Translations under genes and position numbers: made by a program
NCBI RefSeq assembly: GCF_017569185.1
Contig: NZ_CP071869.1
Coordinates: 992,001 to 1,056,000, forward strand
Length of the DNA stretch: 64,000 bases
Direction: 5' to 3'
DNA from: Polaribacter cellanae
Lineage (GTDB): Bacteria > Bacteroidota > Bacteroidia > Flavobacteriales > Flavobacteriaceae
In this document: positions 8,648-17,356 of the stretch, one piece after another
Numbering within the stretch: the stretch's first letter is position 1
How the letters are laid out: each line of letters begins with the position of its first letter
Notes under the pieces: model-generated
The model's database searches: none
What the model saw: only the letters and a program-made list of their open reading frames with translations
What the model was told of the DNA's origin: nothing

Positions 8648-10837
8648 ATGACAAAGAAAAGTACATTTAAAACGTTTGTAAGCGAGCTTCCAAAAAACCT
8701 GTTTTCTGGTTTTGTGGTTTCCTTAATCGCACTTCCATTGGGTTTAGGCTTGGCTTTGGCTTCTGGGGCACCACCAATTTCTGGAATTATTGCTGCTATT
8801 ATTGGTGGAATTGTGGTTGCACTTATTGGAGGTTCTCATGTAACCATTACAGGCCCTGGAAATGGCTTAGTAGTTGTTATTTTAGCTTCAATTACAACAC
8901 TTGGAAATGGAGGTATGCAACAAGGTTTTTTATACACGCTTGCTGCGATTGTAATTTCTGGAGTTATTATGATTATTCTCGGATTTCTAAGAATGGGCTC
9001 TTTAGGCGACTTCTTTCCTGCTTCTGCCATCCAAGGAATGTTGGCGGCTATTGGAATTGGAATTTTTGCCAAGCAAATTCATGTAATGTTAGGTGATTTA
9101 AAAGCTAAAGGAAGCATTATAGATTTGTTAATTCAGATTCCTGAAGGAATTCTTAATTTTATAAAAACGGACGATTCCAGCACGTTTTATGCAGGGTTGA
9201 TAGGAATTGTAAGTTTGTTTATCATGATTTTTTACAGTAAAATTAGAAATCGATATTTTCAATTAATCCCTGCTCCTATGTGGATTGTGGTTTTAAGTGT
9301 TGGTTTATATTACTATTTTGATTTGTTTTCTGCTCACGATTACCCAATCCATAAAGATTTATTAATTAATTTGCCAAACGATATTTTGTCGAATTTTGCG
9401 TTTCCTGATTTTGGGAAAGTTTATCATGCCGATTTTATAAATGCTGTAATTGCAATTACCTTAATTTCTAGCATCGAAAGTTTGTTAAGCATAAAAGCGG
9501 TTGATAAATTAGATCCTCTAAAAAGAAGATCGAACATAAATAAAGATATTAGAGCTTTAGGAATTGCCACAGTAATTAGTGGTTTTTTAGGTGGCTTAAA
9601 TGTTGTAACTGTAATTGCGAGAAGTTCTGTAAATGTAAATAATAAGGGAAGTAATAAATCTGCAAACTTTTTTCACGCTACTTTTTTAGTCCTTTTTATT
9701 GTTTTATTTGCAGCTGAATTAAGAAAGATTCCACTACCAGCTTTGGCGGCTATTTTAGTCTTTACAGGTTACAAATTAGCAGCTCCAAAGAACATTCAAA
9801 AGGTATTTAAGATTGGTAAAGAACAATTAATAATATTTACAGTAACACTTTTAGTAACAATTTATACAAGTCTGATTATTGGAATTTTAAATGGAATCAT
9901 TATCACATTCGTAATACATGTTTTTATCAATAAAAACGTGCTATTGTTTATTAAAAATGCTTTAAAGCCAAATGTGCTAATGTTTAAAGAAGATGAGAAA
10001 TATTATGTGAGTGTAAAGAACTTTTCTTCGTTTTTAAACTACACAAAACTAAAAACGAAATTAGATCAAATTCCAGAAACGCAAGAAGCCATTATCGATT
10101 TTTCTTTATGTGATTTTGTAGACCATTCTGTGATGGAAAATATGAGTAATTACATCGCAAATTTCGACAGAAAGGGTGGGCATTTTGAAGTGATTGGTTT
10201 AGACGATGCAAAATCTGGAAGCGCACATCCGTTTGCGATGCGTAAATTGTTACCTAAAAAGTTTGTCCCAAAAGAACGTGTTTTAACCAAAAGACAAAAA
10301 TCGATTCAGAAAATTAGCGAAGAAATGCATTATTCTTATGATGCTTTTTCCGACATAGAAATGGAAGAGTTACCAAATTTCGGGTATTTTAAAACAAAAA
10401 ATATAGATAAAGTGTCGAATGTACTTTCTAATGAAGATTGTACGATGTTCGATGTTCAGTTTTCGGAAGGAGAGCTAATTGCAAAACAAGTTATTAAAGC
10501 AACCATGCTACATATTCATCCTAAAAAAATACTTCCTAAATTTACGTTAGATAAAGAAGGAGTTTTTGAATATATTTATCATTTTGCGGGTTATAAAGAT
10601 ATTGATATTGATGCGCATCCAGATTTTAGCAAACGCTTTTATTTATCTGGAAAAAATGAAGAAAAAATTAGAGATTATTTTACAGATGAATTAATTTTGT
10701 TTTTTGAAAGCAACAAGCAATACCATATTGAAGCGACAGACGTTGGTCTTTTAGTAATTGACAAAGAACGTTTGGCAAGTGTAAAAGAAATGAAAGCCCT
10801 CGCCTATTTTGGTTCTGGCTTACAAAAAATACTATAA
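8648..10837 (+). CDS. SulP-family anion transporter with STAS-like and extra C-terminal domain
   Basis: Residues 1-440 are a SulP permease (GFVVSLIALPLGLGLALASGAPP at the start, then GSHVTITGPGNGLVV). SulP proteins move sulfate, bicarbonate or other anions. A STAS-like domain follows at about residues 455-530 (EAIIDFSLCDFVDHSVMENM). The last ~170 residues (from about MHYSYDAFSDIEMEELPNFG) belong to no domain I recognise. The gene sits between a Usp protein and miaE with spacings of 1 and 2 bases. Substrate cannot be read from sequence. Confidence 0.88.
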   Translation: MTKKSTFKTFVSELPKNLFSGFVVSLIALPLGLGLALASGAPPISGIIAAIIGGIVVALIGGSHVTITGPGNGLVVVILASITTLGNGGMQQGFLYTLAAIVISGVIMIILGFLRMGSLGDFFPASAIQGMLAAIGIGIFAKQIHVMLGDLKAKGSIIDLLIQIPEGILNFIKTDDSSTFYAGLIGIVSLFIMIFYSKIRNRYFQLIPAPMWIVVLSVGLYYYFDLFSAHDYPIHKDLLINLPNDILSNFAFPDFGKVYHADFINAVIAITLISSIESLLSIKAVDKLDPLKRRSNINKDIRALGIATVISGFLGGLNVVTVIARSSVNVNNKGSNKSANFFHATFLVLFIVLFAAELRKIPLPALAAILVFTGYKLAAPKNIQKVFKIGKEQLIIFTVTLLVTIYTSLIIGILNGIIITFVIHVFINKNVLLFIKNALKPNVLMFKEDEKYYVSVKNFSSFLNYTKLKTKLDQIPETQEAIIDFSLCDFVDHSVMENMSNYIANFDRKGGHFEVIGLDDAKSGSAHPFAMRKLLPKKFVPKERVLTKRQKSIQKISEEMHYSYDAFSDIEMEELPNFGYFKTKNIDKVSNVLSNEDCTMFDVQFSEGELIAKQVIKATMLHIHPKKILPKFTLDKEGVFEYIYHFAGYKDIDIDAHPDFSKRFYLSGKNEEKIRDYFTDELILFFESNKQYHIEATDVGLLVIDKERLASVKEMKALAYFGSGLQKIL

Positions 10838-10839
10838 AA

Positions 10840-11421
10840 ATGTTAGGATTACAGTTTGAAACCGAAACTTCTTGGGCAGAAATTGCCAAAGTAAATTTAG
10901 AACAAATACTTACAGATCATGCTTTTTTAGAGCAAAAAGCAGCTTCGAATGCTGTTTCTATTATTATTAATTATTCCGAAGAAACCGAGCTTGTAAAAGA
11001 AATGAGCAATATTGCCATCGAAGAAATGCAACATTTTAAAATGGTGCATCTTTTAATGGTAAAACGTGGAATGGTTTTAGGAAGAGAGCAAAAAAACGAT
11101 TACGCAATTCGTTTGCAAAAATTTTTCCCAAAAACAAAAGATAGAACCAATGCTTTGGTGCAACGTTTATTAATTGCGGCTTTAATTGAAGCCAGAAGTT
11201 GTGAGCGTTTTAAGGTTTTTTCTGAAAATATGGAAGATGAAGAATTACAAAAATTCTATAAAAACTTAATGATTTCTGAAGCTGGACATTACACTACTTT
11301 CTTACAGTTTGCAAGAGAATACCAAGACAGAGCAATTGTAGACGAAAAATGGAACGCTCTTTTGGCTTTTGAAGCAGAAATAATGCGTGAACGTGGAAAT
11401 GTTGCGAAGATTCATGGATAA
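10840..11421 (+). CDS. miaE: tRNA-(ms2io6A)-hydroxylase
   Basis: MiaE is a non-haem di-iron monooxygenase that hydroxylates the isopentenyl group of modified A37 in tRNA. The 193-residue helical protein shows carboxylate and His ligands in order: EQKAAS near residue 28, EEMQHF near 63, EARSCERF near 112 and EAGHY near 145. It follows the SulP gene by 2 bases and closes the usp-sulP-miaE unit. Confidence 0.9.
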   Translation: MLGLQFETETSWAEIAKVNLEQILTDHAFLEQKAASNAVSIIINYSEETELVKEMSNIAIEEMQHFKMVHLLMVKRGMVLGREQKNDYAIRLQKFFPKTKDRTNALVQRLLIAALIEARSCERFKVFSENMEDEELQKFYKNLMISEAGHYTTFLQFAREYQDRAIVDEKWNALLAFEAEIMRERGNVAKIHG

Positions 11422-11422
11422 T

Positions 11423-11460
11423 CCCATCTTAATCTTCCCTAAGGGAAGAAATACTGTTGT
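11423..11460. repeat. Dispersed palindrome, CTTCCCTAAGGGAAG type
   Basis: A palindrome centred at 11441 (CTTCCCTAAGGGAAG) preceded by CCCATCTTAAT. Similar units lie at 35652-35690 (same orientation) and 35785-35815 (inverted). The element fills most of the gap between miaE and the DUF4268 gene and could serve as a transcript end. Confidence 0.55.
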
Positions 11461-11528
11461 GGAGTTGGATGTTTTTTGAACCTTGAATTTTTGAAACTTT
11501 GAAACTTATTTACAACTAAAAAACGAAC

Positions 11529-11960
11529 ATGTTTAGCAAAGACGAAGCTGCACAACTACGAAAAGACTTTTGGACAAGTTTCGGGAAATCGTTTCCGAGA
11601 AAGTGGTTGTTGTACAATACTAAAATTAAAGGTTTTTCTTTTAAGTTTGTGGCAGATAGAAAGAAAGCAATGGTTTGTTTAGATTTGGAAAACACAGATG
11701 AGTTGGTTAATATGCTATATTACGACCAGCTTCTATCTTTGAAGTCGTTAATGGAAAATGACATTCCTGAAATTGTTTTTGATAATGAATATGAATTAGA
11801 AAGCGGAAAGTTAATTCATAGAATTTATGTGCCTTTTGATAGTAAATTTAGTATTTACAATAAAAATACTTGGCGAGATTGTTACGAGTTTTATATGGAA
11901 ACAATGCCAAAATTCGAACTTTTCTTCTATGAATATGAAGATGTTATAAAAAATATTTAA
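11529..11960 (+). CDS. DUF4268 family protein
   Basis: The 143-residue protein matches the DUF4268 pattern: RKDFWTSFGKSFPRKWLLYNTKIKGF at the N-terminus, then FKFVADRKKAMVCLDLE and a C-terminal WRDCYEFYMETMPKFELFFYEYEDVI. In larger proteins this domain sits beside nuclease-like domains, but this stand-alone form has no known role. No signal peptide or membrane segment is seen. It converges on crtZ. Confidence 0.8.
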   Translation: MFSKDEAAQLRKDFWTSFGKSFPRKWLLYNTKIKGFSFKFVADRKKAMVCLDLENTDELVNMLYYDQLLSLKSLMENDIPEIVFDNEYELESGKLIHRIYVPFDSKFSIYNKNTWRDCYEFYMETMPKFELFFYEYEDVIKNI

Positions 11961-11982
11961 CCTTTTTAATGATTGCAATTTG

Positions 11983-12095
11983 TTAGCAAACAAGCATGCG
12001 TTAGAGATTGAAGCATTTGTTTGAGCTCTTTTATTGCCCTTAGGCAAATAAAAAGCGAGTGCGAAAAGCTCGTTAAAACGCCCAAAAAATATTAA
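11983..12095. repeat. Structured intergenic repeat, about 105 nt (copy A)
   Basis: An element bounded by GCGTT (11998-12002) and AACGCCC (12077-12083) encloses an inner hairpin with arms TTTTATTGCC and GGCAAATAAAA. A homologous element lies at 62171-62285; its inner hairpin has different bases but still pairs, which suggests a folded RNA or DNA structure is conserved. Here it sits between converging genes. Confidence 0.7.
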
Positions 12096-12544
12096 AACAA
12101 ATTTTGTTCTTTGAAGTATTTTAGCGGCACAAACAACATTCCAAAACATTCACTGTCTTCTTTTCCCATATTTTTATGGTGGACTTTATGTGCTTTTCTT
12201 AAGGCTTTTAAATATCTATTATTTGTATTTTTAAACCATTTAAAGCGTTGGTGAATTAAAACGTCATGCACTAAAAAATAGGCGATTCCGTAACATAAAA
12301 TACCTAAACCAATAAAAAGCAAATATGTATGTGGTGTATAAGTTCCTAAAAAGAAAAGCACCATACTTGGTATCGCAAAAACGATGAAAAAAGCATCGTT
12401 TTTTTCGAAAACGTGTGGATAACCTGGTTCATGATGATCTTCGTGTAAAAACCAACCAAAACCATGCATAACGTATTTATGTGTAAGCCAAGTTACACCT
12501 TCCATAGTTATAAAAACTCCTAAAGTAATTAAAAAATATAGCAT
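12092..12544 (-). CDS. crtZ: Beta-carotene 3-hydroxylase
   Basis: CrtZ adds 3-hydroxyl groups to the beta rings of beta-carotene, giving zeaxanthin. The protein has 150 residues, four hydrophobic segments and the His clusters of the fatty-acid-hydroxylase fold: HKYVMH near residue 22, HEDHH near 34, HDVLIHQRF near 93 and HKVHH near 118. It is the last gene of a minus-strand operon, 3 bases after crtB. Confidence 0.92.
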   Translation of the reverse strand: MLYFLITLGVFITMEGVTWLTHKYVMHGFGWFLHEDHHEPGYPHVFEKNDAFFIVFAIPSMVLFFLGTYTPHTYLLFIGLGILCYGIAYFLVHDVLIHQRFKWFKNTNNRYLKALRKAHKVHHKNMGKEDSECFGMLFVPLKYFKEQNLF

Positions 12545-12547
12545 ACT

Positions 12548-13390
12548 TTAAATCATATTTAATTTATATTTTACATAGCTTCTCGCTAGCAAATTTATTT
12601 TCATTGGATCAGAAATCCTAATTCTGGTGTCCATAATTTTCTCTGAAGGTACATTATTTAACTTTTTTAACAGTCTTCTGTAATATCTGTATGCCATATA
12701 AACGCCGAATTTTGCTTCTACAGGTAATTTTAAAATTCCGTTTTTAAAAGCATAATCGAAATCTGCCTCAATTTCGTCAATAATTAATTGTTTTGAGGCT
12801 TGGTCTAGTTTTCCTAAATCGATATTCGGAAAATAAGAACGATTTAAGAGTTCGAAATCGTCTTTTAAATCTCTTAAAAAGTTAACTTTTTGAAACGCAG
12901 ATCCTAAACGCATTGCAGCATCTTTTAACTCGTTAAATTGGGCATTATCGCCATTTACAAATACTTTTAAACACATTAAACCAACAACATCTGCAGAACC
13001 GTAAATATATGCATCATATTCTTCTTTTGTTTGGTATTCTGTTTTATGTAAATCGGCTTTCATACTCGATAAAAAAGCCTGCACCATATGATCTGGAATA
13101 TTGTATCTATTTACTGTTTGTTGAAAAGAATTTAAAATAGGATTTAAACTAATTCCTTGTTCTTGCGCCATATAATAGTCTTTCTCGAAATGTGCCATTA
13201 ACTTTTCTTTATTGTAATCGTGAAAAGTGTCTACTATTTCATCTGCAAAACGAACAAAACCATAAATATTATAGATGTCGGTTCTAATTTTTGGCGACAA
13301 CATATTTACAGCCAAAGAAAAAGAAGTGCTGTATTTTTTTGTAACAAGCCTGCTACAATCATTTGAAACCATATCAAATAATTCTTTCAT
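12548..13390 (-). CDS. crtB: Phytoene synthase
   Basis: CrtB condenses two geranylgeranyl diphosphates into phytoene. Both Asp-rich Mg2+-binding motifs are present: DEIVDTFHD near residue 50 and DLKDD near 175. The 280-residue length is normal. It lies 2 bases after crtI and 3 before crtZ, so the three genes are co-transcribed. No beta-cyclase or ketolase gene is visible here. Confidence 0.93.
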   Translation of the reverse strand: MKELFDMVSNDCSRLVTKKYSTSFSLAVNMLSPKIRTDIYNIYGFVRFADEIVDTFHDYNKEKLMAHFEKDYYMAQEQGISLNPILNSFQQTVNRYNIPDHMVQAFLSSMKADLHKTEYQTKEEYDAYIYGSADVVGLMCLKVFVNGDNAQFNELKDAAMRLGSAFQKVNFLRDLKDDFELLNRSYFPNIDLGKLDQASKQLIIDEIEADFDYAFKNGILKLPVEAKFGVYMAYRYYRRLLKKLNNVPSEKIMDTRIRISDPMKINLLARSYVKYKLNMI

Positions 13391-13392
13391 AG

Positions 13393-14860
13393 TTAATGTT
13401 GTTTTTTTATAATTAATTCCGACGCAATTTTACCTGAAATTAACGCTGGTGGAACTCCTGGTCCTGGAACTGTTAATTGCCCTGTAAAATACAAATTATT
13501 TATTTTACTGCTTTTAATATTTGGCCTTAAAAATGCTGTTTGCAATAATGTATTTGCCATTCCATAGGCATTTCCTTTGTAAGAGTTATATTCTTGTTCG
13601 AAATCTTTCACACAAAAAGATCTCTTAAATATAACGTATTTTTTTACTTCTTGGTTTGTTAATTTCTCAAATCTATCTAAAATTTTATGAAAATAAGCTT
13701 CTCTTAACTCTTCTGTATCTTCGATTCCTGGTGCAATTGGTATTAAGAAAAACCCTGCTTCTTTACCTTCTGGTGCAGAAGTCTTATCTGTCATAGACGT
13801 AAAATTCGCATAAAAAAGCGGATCTGTTGGCCATTTAGGATTGTCGTAAATTTCTTTTGCGTGTGCATCGAAATCTGAATCAAAAAATAACGTGTGATGA
13901 CTCACATTTTCTATTTTCTTATCAAAACCAACATAAAACAGCAAAGAAGAGGGTGCAAACGTTTTTTTGCTCCAGTAAGATTCCGAGTATTGTCTTAAAC
14001 TCTCCTCTAATAAAGTTTCTGTGTGATGATAATCGGCGCCACTTAAAACTAAATTCGTTTCTATTTCTAGACCATTTACCAATAATCCAGTTACATTTTT
14101 ATTTTTGTCTGTAATAATTTTTTCAACATTTGCATTTACTTCGAAATTTACGCCTAAAGAAGTTGCCAAGGAAACCATTCCTTCAATAACTTTGTACATA
14201 CCTCCTCTTGGGTGCCAAGTTCCTAAACCGAAATCGGCATAATTCATAAAATTATAAAATGCTGGTGTATTATTGGGTTTTGCTCCTAAAAATAATACTG
14301 GAAACTCTAAAATTTTAATTAATTTAGAACTCTTTATATTTTTTCTAACTTGTTTTCTTATGGTTGAAAAAAATTGAGCTACTCTTGCTATTGTGGTTGT
14401 ATTTACCAATTCTAAAGGCGAAACCCCTGGTTTATACACCAAATCTAAAATAGCGGTTTCGTAATTTGCTTTTGCAACATCTAAAAAAGCTTTTAAGTGT
14501 TTTGCACTTCCTTTTTCTTCTGCTTCGAACATTTTATAAATATCTTCTAAATTTTCTGATATTTTTAACGAGGAATTTTCTCCAAAATAAACCTCATAAC
14601 CAGGATTTAGTTTATCCAACGTATAGTAATCTGATGGTTTTTTGCCAAAATCTGCAAAAAAAACGCTCAAAAACATCTGGCATCCAATACCAAGAAGGAC
14701 CTAAATCGAATGTAAAGCCGTCTTTTTTATATTGTCTTGCCCTACCTCCTAAAGTACTGTTTTTCTCTAAAACAGTTACCTTATAACCTTCTTTTGCCAT
14801 GTAACAAGATGCTGCCAAAGCAGAGAAACCAGAACCAATTATGTATATTTCTTTGTTCAT
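13393..14860 (-). pseudogene. crtI: Phytoene desaturase with a one-base frameshift
   Basis: CrtI desaturates phytoene to lycopene using FAD. The N-terminal piece begins at ATG 14860 and carries the dinucleotide fold IIGSGFSALAASCYMAK and GGRARQY. The frame then changes at an A8 run on the plus strand (14656-14663): after DVFERFF the frame reads CRFWQK, while the rest continues ADFGKKPSDYY in the next frame. A seven-base run restores one 489-residue CrtI ending in the FAD-type TGQLTVPGPGVPPALISG. Either the gene is broken, is phase variable, or the assembly has one extra base; the downstream frame shows no further decay. Confidence 0.88.
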
Positions 14861-14921
14861 ATATTTTGTGTTTAACAAATATAGTAAATTATTAAACAAT
14901 TTTAAATTTAGTAAATGAGAT

Positions 14922-15815
14922 TTATAAGACTTTTAACACATCTTTTACGGAAGCGTAAAGAGATAAATTAAAATTATAGTTCTTTTTGTCGAGTTGAGAA
15001 GTTTTATGACCAATGGCAATAAATTGGTGGTTTTTATTGGCAAGAACATTTTCAATCTCTTTAAAATAGTCTTCCAATTTGTTATCGTAAGGTTGCACTG
15101 TTAAAGAAGTAATAAAACAAATTTCTCTATCGTTATCAAAAAAATGATGCAAATTATCTAAGGGCAAACTTTGCCCCAAATAAATGGTATGACTCCCTCT
15201 TAAAACCAACTCATAATTTAAATATAGCAAACCTAATTCGTGAATTTCGTTTTCAGGTAAAAATAACACATATGTATTCCTAGATTTAGGAATACTATAC
15301 TGTAATTTCTCTGTATTTATATGAATCTTCTGAACAATTAAATTAGAAATAAAATGCTCGTGAGCTGGTAAAACAGTATCTGTTTGCCATAATAAACCAA
15401 TATGATTTAGAAATGGTAAAAAAACATCCTTAAAAATTTCACGAAATGTTTTTTTATGCAATAATTGGTCGTAAGTATTATTAAACAAGGCTTTATCGAA
15501 TTGCAACATCGATAATTTTAAAGAATTTACTGCTTCGTCTTCAATTGCTGAAGAAAAAGCCAATTCTCTAGCTTGTAGTTTTATTTCCTCGTCGTTCATT
15601 TTAGCAATTTTCGAAACTTTATAATTGTTTTTGTTCAACAAAACAACATTTAAAAGCTTTTGCAAATTGCTATGAGAGTAGTAACGAATATTCGTTTCCG
15701 TTCTTTGTGGCTCTAATAAATTATATCGTTTTTCCCATATACGTATAGTATGAGCCTTTATTCCTGAAATATTTTCGAGGTCTTTAATCGTAAAATCTTG
15801 CTTAATATTGTTCAA
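14922..15815 (-). CDS. MerR-family regulator with B12-binding domain (CarH/LitR-like)
   Basis: The N-terminus is a MerR helix-turn-helix (FTIKDLENISGIKAHTIRIWEKRYNLLEP). The C-terminal half has the Wx9EH motif (W of LLWQTD followed by AHEH) and an ExHxxG motif (ENEIHELG), which in CarH-type proteins bind the cobalamin that senses light. It lies 62 bases upstream of crtI in the same direction, so it probably controls carotenoid synthesis, perhaps by light. The open frame can begin at a TTG at 15863; the TTG at 15815 directly before the HTH fits better. Confidence 0.85.
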   Translation of the reverse strand: MNNIKQDFTIKDLENISGIKAHTIRIWEKRYNLLEPQRTETNIRYYSHSNLQKLLNVVLLNKNNYKVSKIAKMNDEEIKLQARELAFSSAIEDEAVNSLKLSMLQFDKALFNNTYDQLLHKKTFREIFKDVFLPFLNHIGLLWQTDTVLPAHEHFISNLIVQKIHINTEKLQYSIPKSRNTYVLFLPENEIHELGLLYLNYELVLRGSHTIYLGQSLPLDNLHHFFDNDREICFITSLTVQPYDNKLEDYFKEIENVLANKNHQFIAIGHKTSQLDKKNYNFNLSLYASVKDVLKVL

Positions 15816-15893
15816 TATAATTAAATTATGTTTGAACAAATGTAAAAAAAAATACTCCAACAAAATATTTTTTCAAGTAATTGTAACATTTTT

Positions 15894-15901
15894 TACTTTT
15901 G
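15894..15901 (+). promoter_or_regulatory. Candidate -7 box for the ECF sigma gene
   Basis: TACTTTTG matches the Bacteroidota -7 consensus TAnnTTTG and lies 36 bases before the proposed GTG start. No clear -33 TTG is found at the usual spacing. The 121-bp region 15816-15936 is divergent and must also hold the MerR promoter. Confidence 0.45.
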
Positions 15902-15936
15902 AGCTACTTATAAGTAACAATCAACCAAAAAAGCAA

Positions 15937-16431
15937 GTGCAGAAAGATTTAGAGAAAAATTTTTTAGCGGATTTTGAAAAGAATCAAAATATTGCGCATA
16001 AAATTTGTAGAATTTATACTACAAACCAAAGTGCACATAACGATTTGTTTCAAGAGATAACCATACAGGTTTGGAAAAATTACCCAAAATTTCGGGGAGA
16101 CTCTAAATTTAGCACATGGATGTATAGAGTAGCTTTAAATACGGCAATTTCATTATATAGAAAGTCTACACGAACAGTAAAGACACAAGATTTTAGTGAT
16201 GTTGCTTATAAAATAAAAGCTACAGATTACGACGATACTGAAGAAGTACAATTAAAAGCTCTTTATAAGGCGATTCATCAATTAAATGATATTGATAAGG
16301 CTCTTATTTTCTTATACCTAGAAGATAAACCTTACAAAGAAATCTCGGAAACATTAGGTATTTCTAGTGTGAATGCAAGAGTAAAAATGAACAGAGCAAA
16401 GGAAAAATTAAAAAACATTCTAAACCCATAG
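15937..16431 (+). CDS. ECF-type RNA polymerase sigma factor
   Basis: Region 2 (AHNDLFQEITIQVWKNYPKF and FSTWMYRVALNTAIS) and region 4 (KALIFLYLEDKPYKEISETLGISSVNARVKMNRAKEKL) are both present, typical of ECF sigma factors. The open frame extends to 15808, but that start would lie inside the divergent regulator gene and encode an odd hydrophobic N-terminus; GTG 15937, giving VQKDLEKNFLADFEKNQ, is the best start. The next gene begins 2 bases later and encodes a membrane protein that may hold the sigma factor inactive. Confidence 0.85.
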   Translation: MQKDLEKNFLADFEKNQNIAHKICRIYTTNQSAHNDLFQEITIQVWKNYPKFRGDSKFSTWMYRVALNTAISLYRKSTRTVKTQDFSDVAYKIKATDYDDTEEVQLKALYKAIHQLNDIDKALIFLYLEDKPYKEISETLGISSVNARVKMNRAKEKLKNILNP

Positions 16432-16433
16432 TT

Positions 16434-17048
16434 ATGGATTTATTAGAAAATTATAAAAAGGCTTGGGTGAACCAACCAGAAGAAGTTAGTAAATTTTCTG
16501 CTGTGGAAATTTACAAATTAGCGCAATCAAAATCATCATCTATTGTAAAATGGATTTTTATTATTGGTATTTTAGAGTTTATTGTTTTAAATTCTTTATA
16601 CTTTTTCGTGGATATGGATGATACTTATAAAGAGTATAAAAAAATAGGATTGGAAACTTTTATTTATGTTTCGCAAGTAATATTTTATGTAATAATATTT
16701 TATTTTTTGATAAAGTTTTATTTAAACTATCAAAAAATATCTACTTCCGACTCTACCAGAATTTTAATGAAAAAAATTCTAAAAACTAGAAAAACAGTTA
16801 ATAACTATGTAGTTTTCAACTTAATTTACATTGCTATAATCTCAATTATTGTAATGGTTGCAGAAGTAAATTTAAATTTCGAAGATTTTAATATAAAGCA
16901 AATTCTATTGTTTTGTTTATTAACTTTATTATTAATAACAGTAATGTTGGTCGTTTTGTATTTATTTTACAGACTGCTTTATGGAATATTATTAAAAAAA
17001 TTGAAAAGAAATTATAAAGAATTAGCTAAATTAGACAGCGAATACTAA
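16434..17048 (+). CDS. Four-helix membrane protein, possible anti-sigma factor
   Basis: The 204-residue protein has a soluble N-terminal ~38 residues, then four predicted membrane segments near residues 40-58, 77-100, 122-142 and 155-180, and a basic C-terminus. It begins 2 bases after the ECF sigma gene, the usual position for an anti-sigma factor; no zinc-binding HxxxCxxC motif is seen. The function is inferred only from position. Confidence 0.7.
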   Translation: MDLLENYKKAWVNQPEEVSKFSAVEIYKLAQSKSSSIVKWIFIIGILEFIVLNSLYFFVDMDDTYKEYKKIGLETFIYVSQVIFYVIIFYFLIKFYLNYQKISTSDSTRILMKKILKTRKTVNNYVVFNLIYIAIISIIVMVAEVNLNFEDFNIKQILLFCLLTLLLITVMLVVLYLFYRLLYGILLKKLKRNYKELAKLDSEY

Positions 17049-17356
17049 AAAAATTGTTATGAAAAAGATTTTATCTGTTTTGTGTATTTGTTTATCGCTA
17101 ACTTGTTTTTCACAAAAAACAGATTTCTGGAACCACGTACAATATGGAGGTGGATTTACAGTTGGTTTTGGAAATAACCAAACCACTGTTGGTATTTCGC
17201 CAAGTGCTATTTACAATTTTAACAATGGTTTTTCTTTAGGAACAGGTGTAAATTACTTGTATTCAAAAATTAACGATTTTACAACAAACGTGTATGGTGC
17301 AAGTATTATTTCTTTGTATCAAACAGATTTTGGCATACAATTTTCTAGCGATTTAG

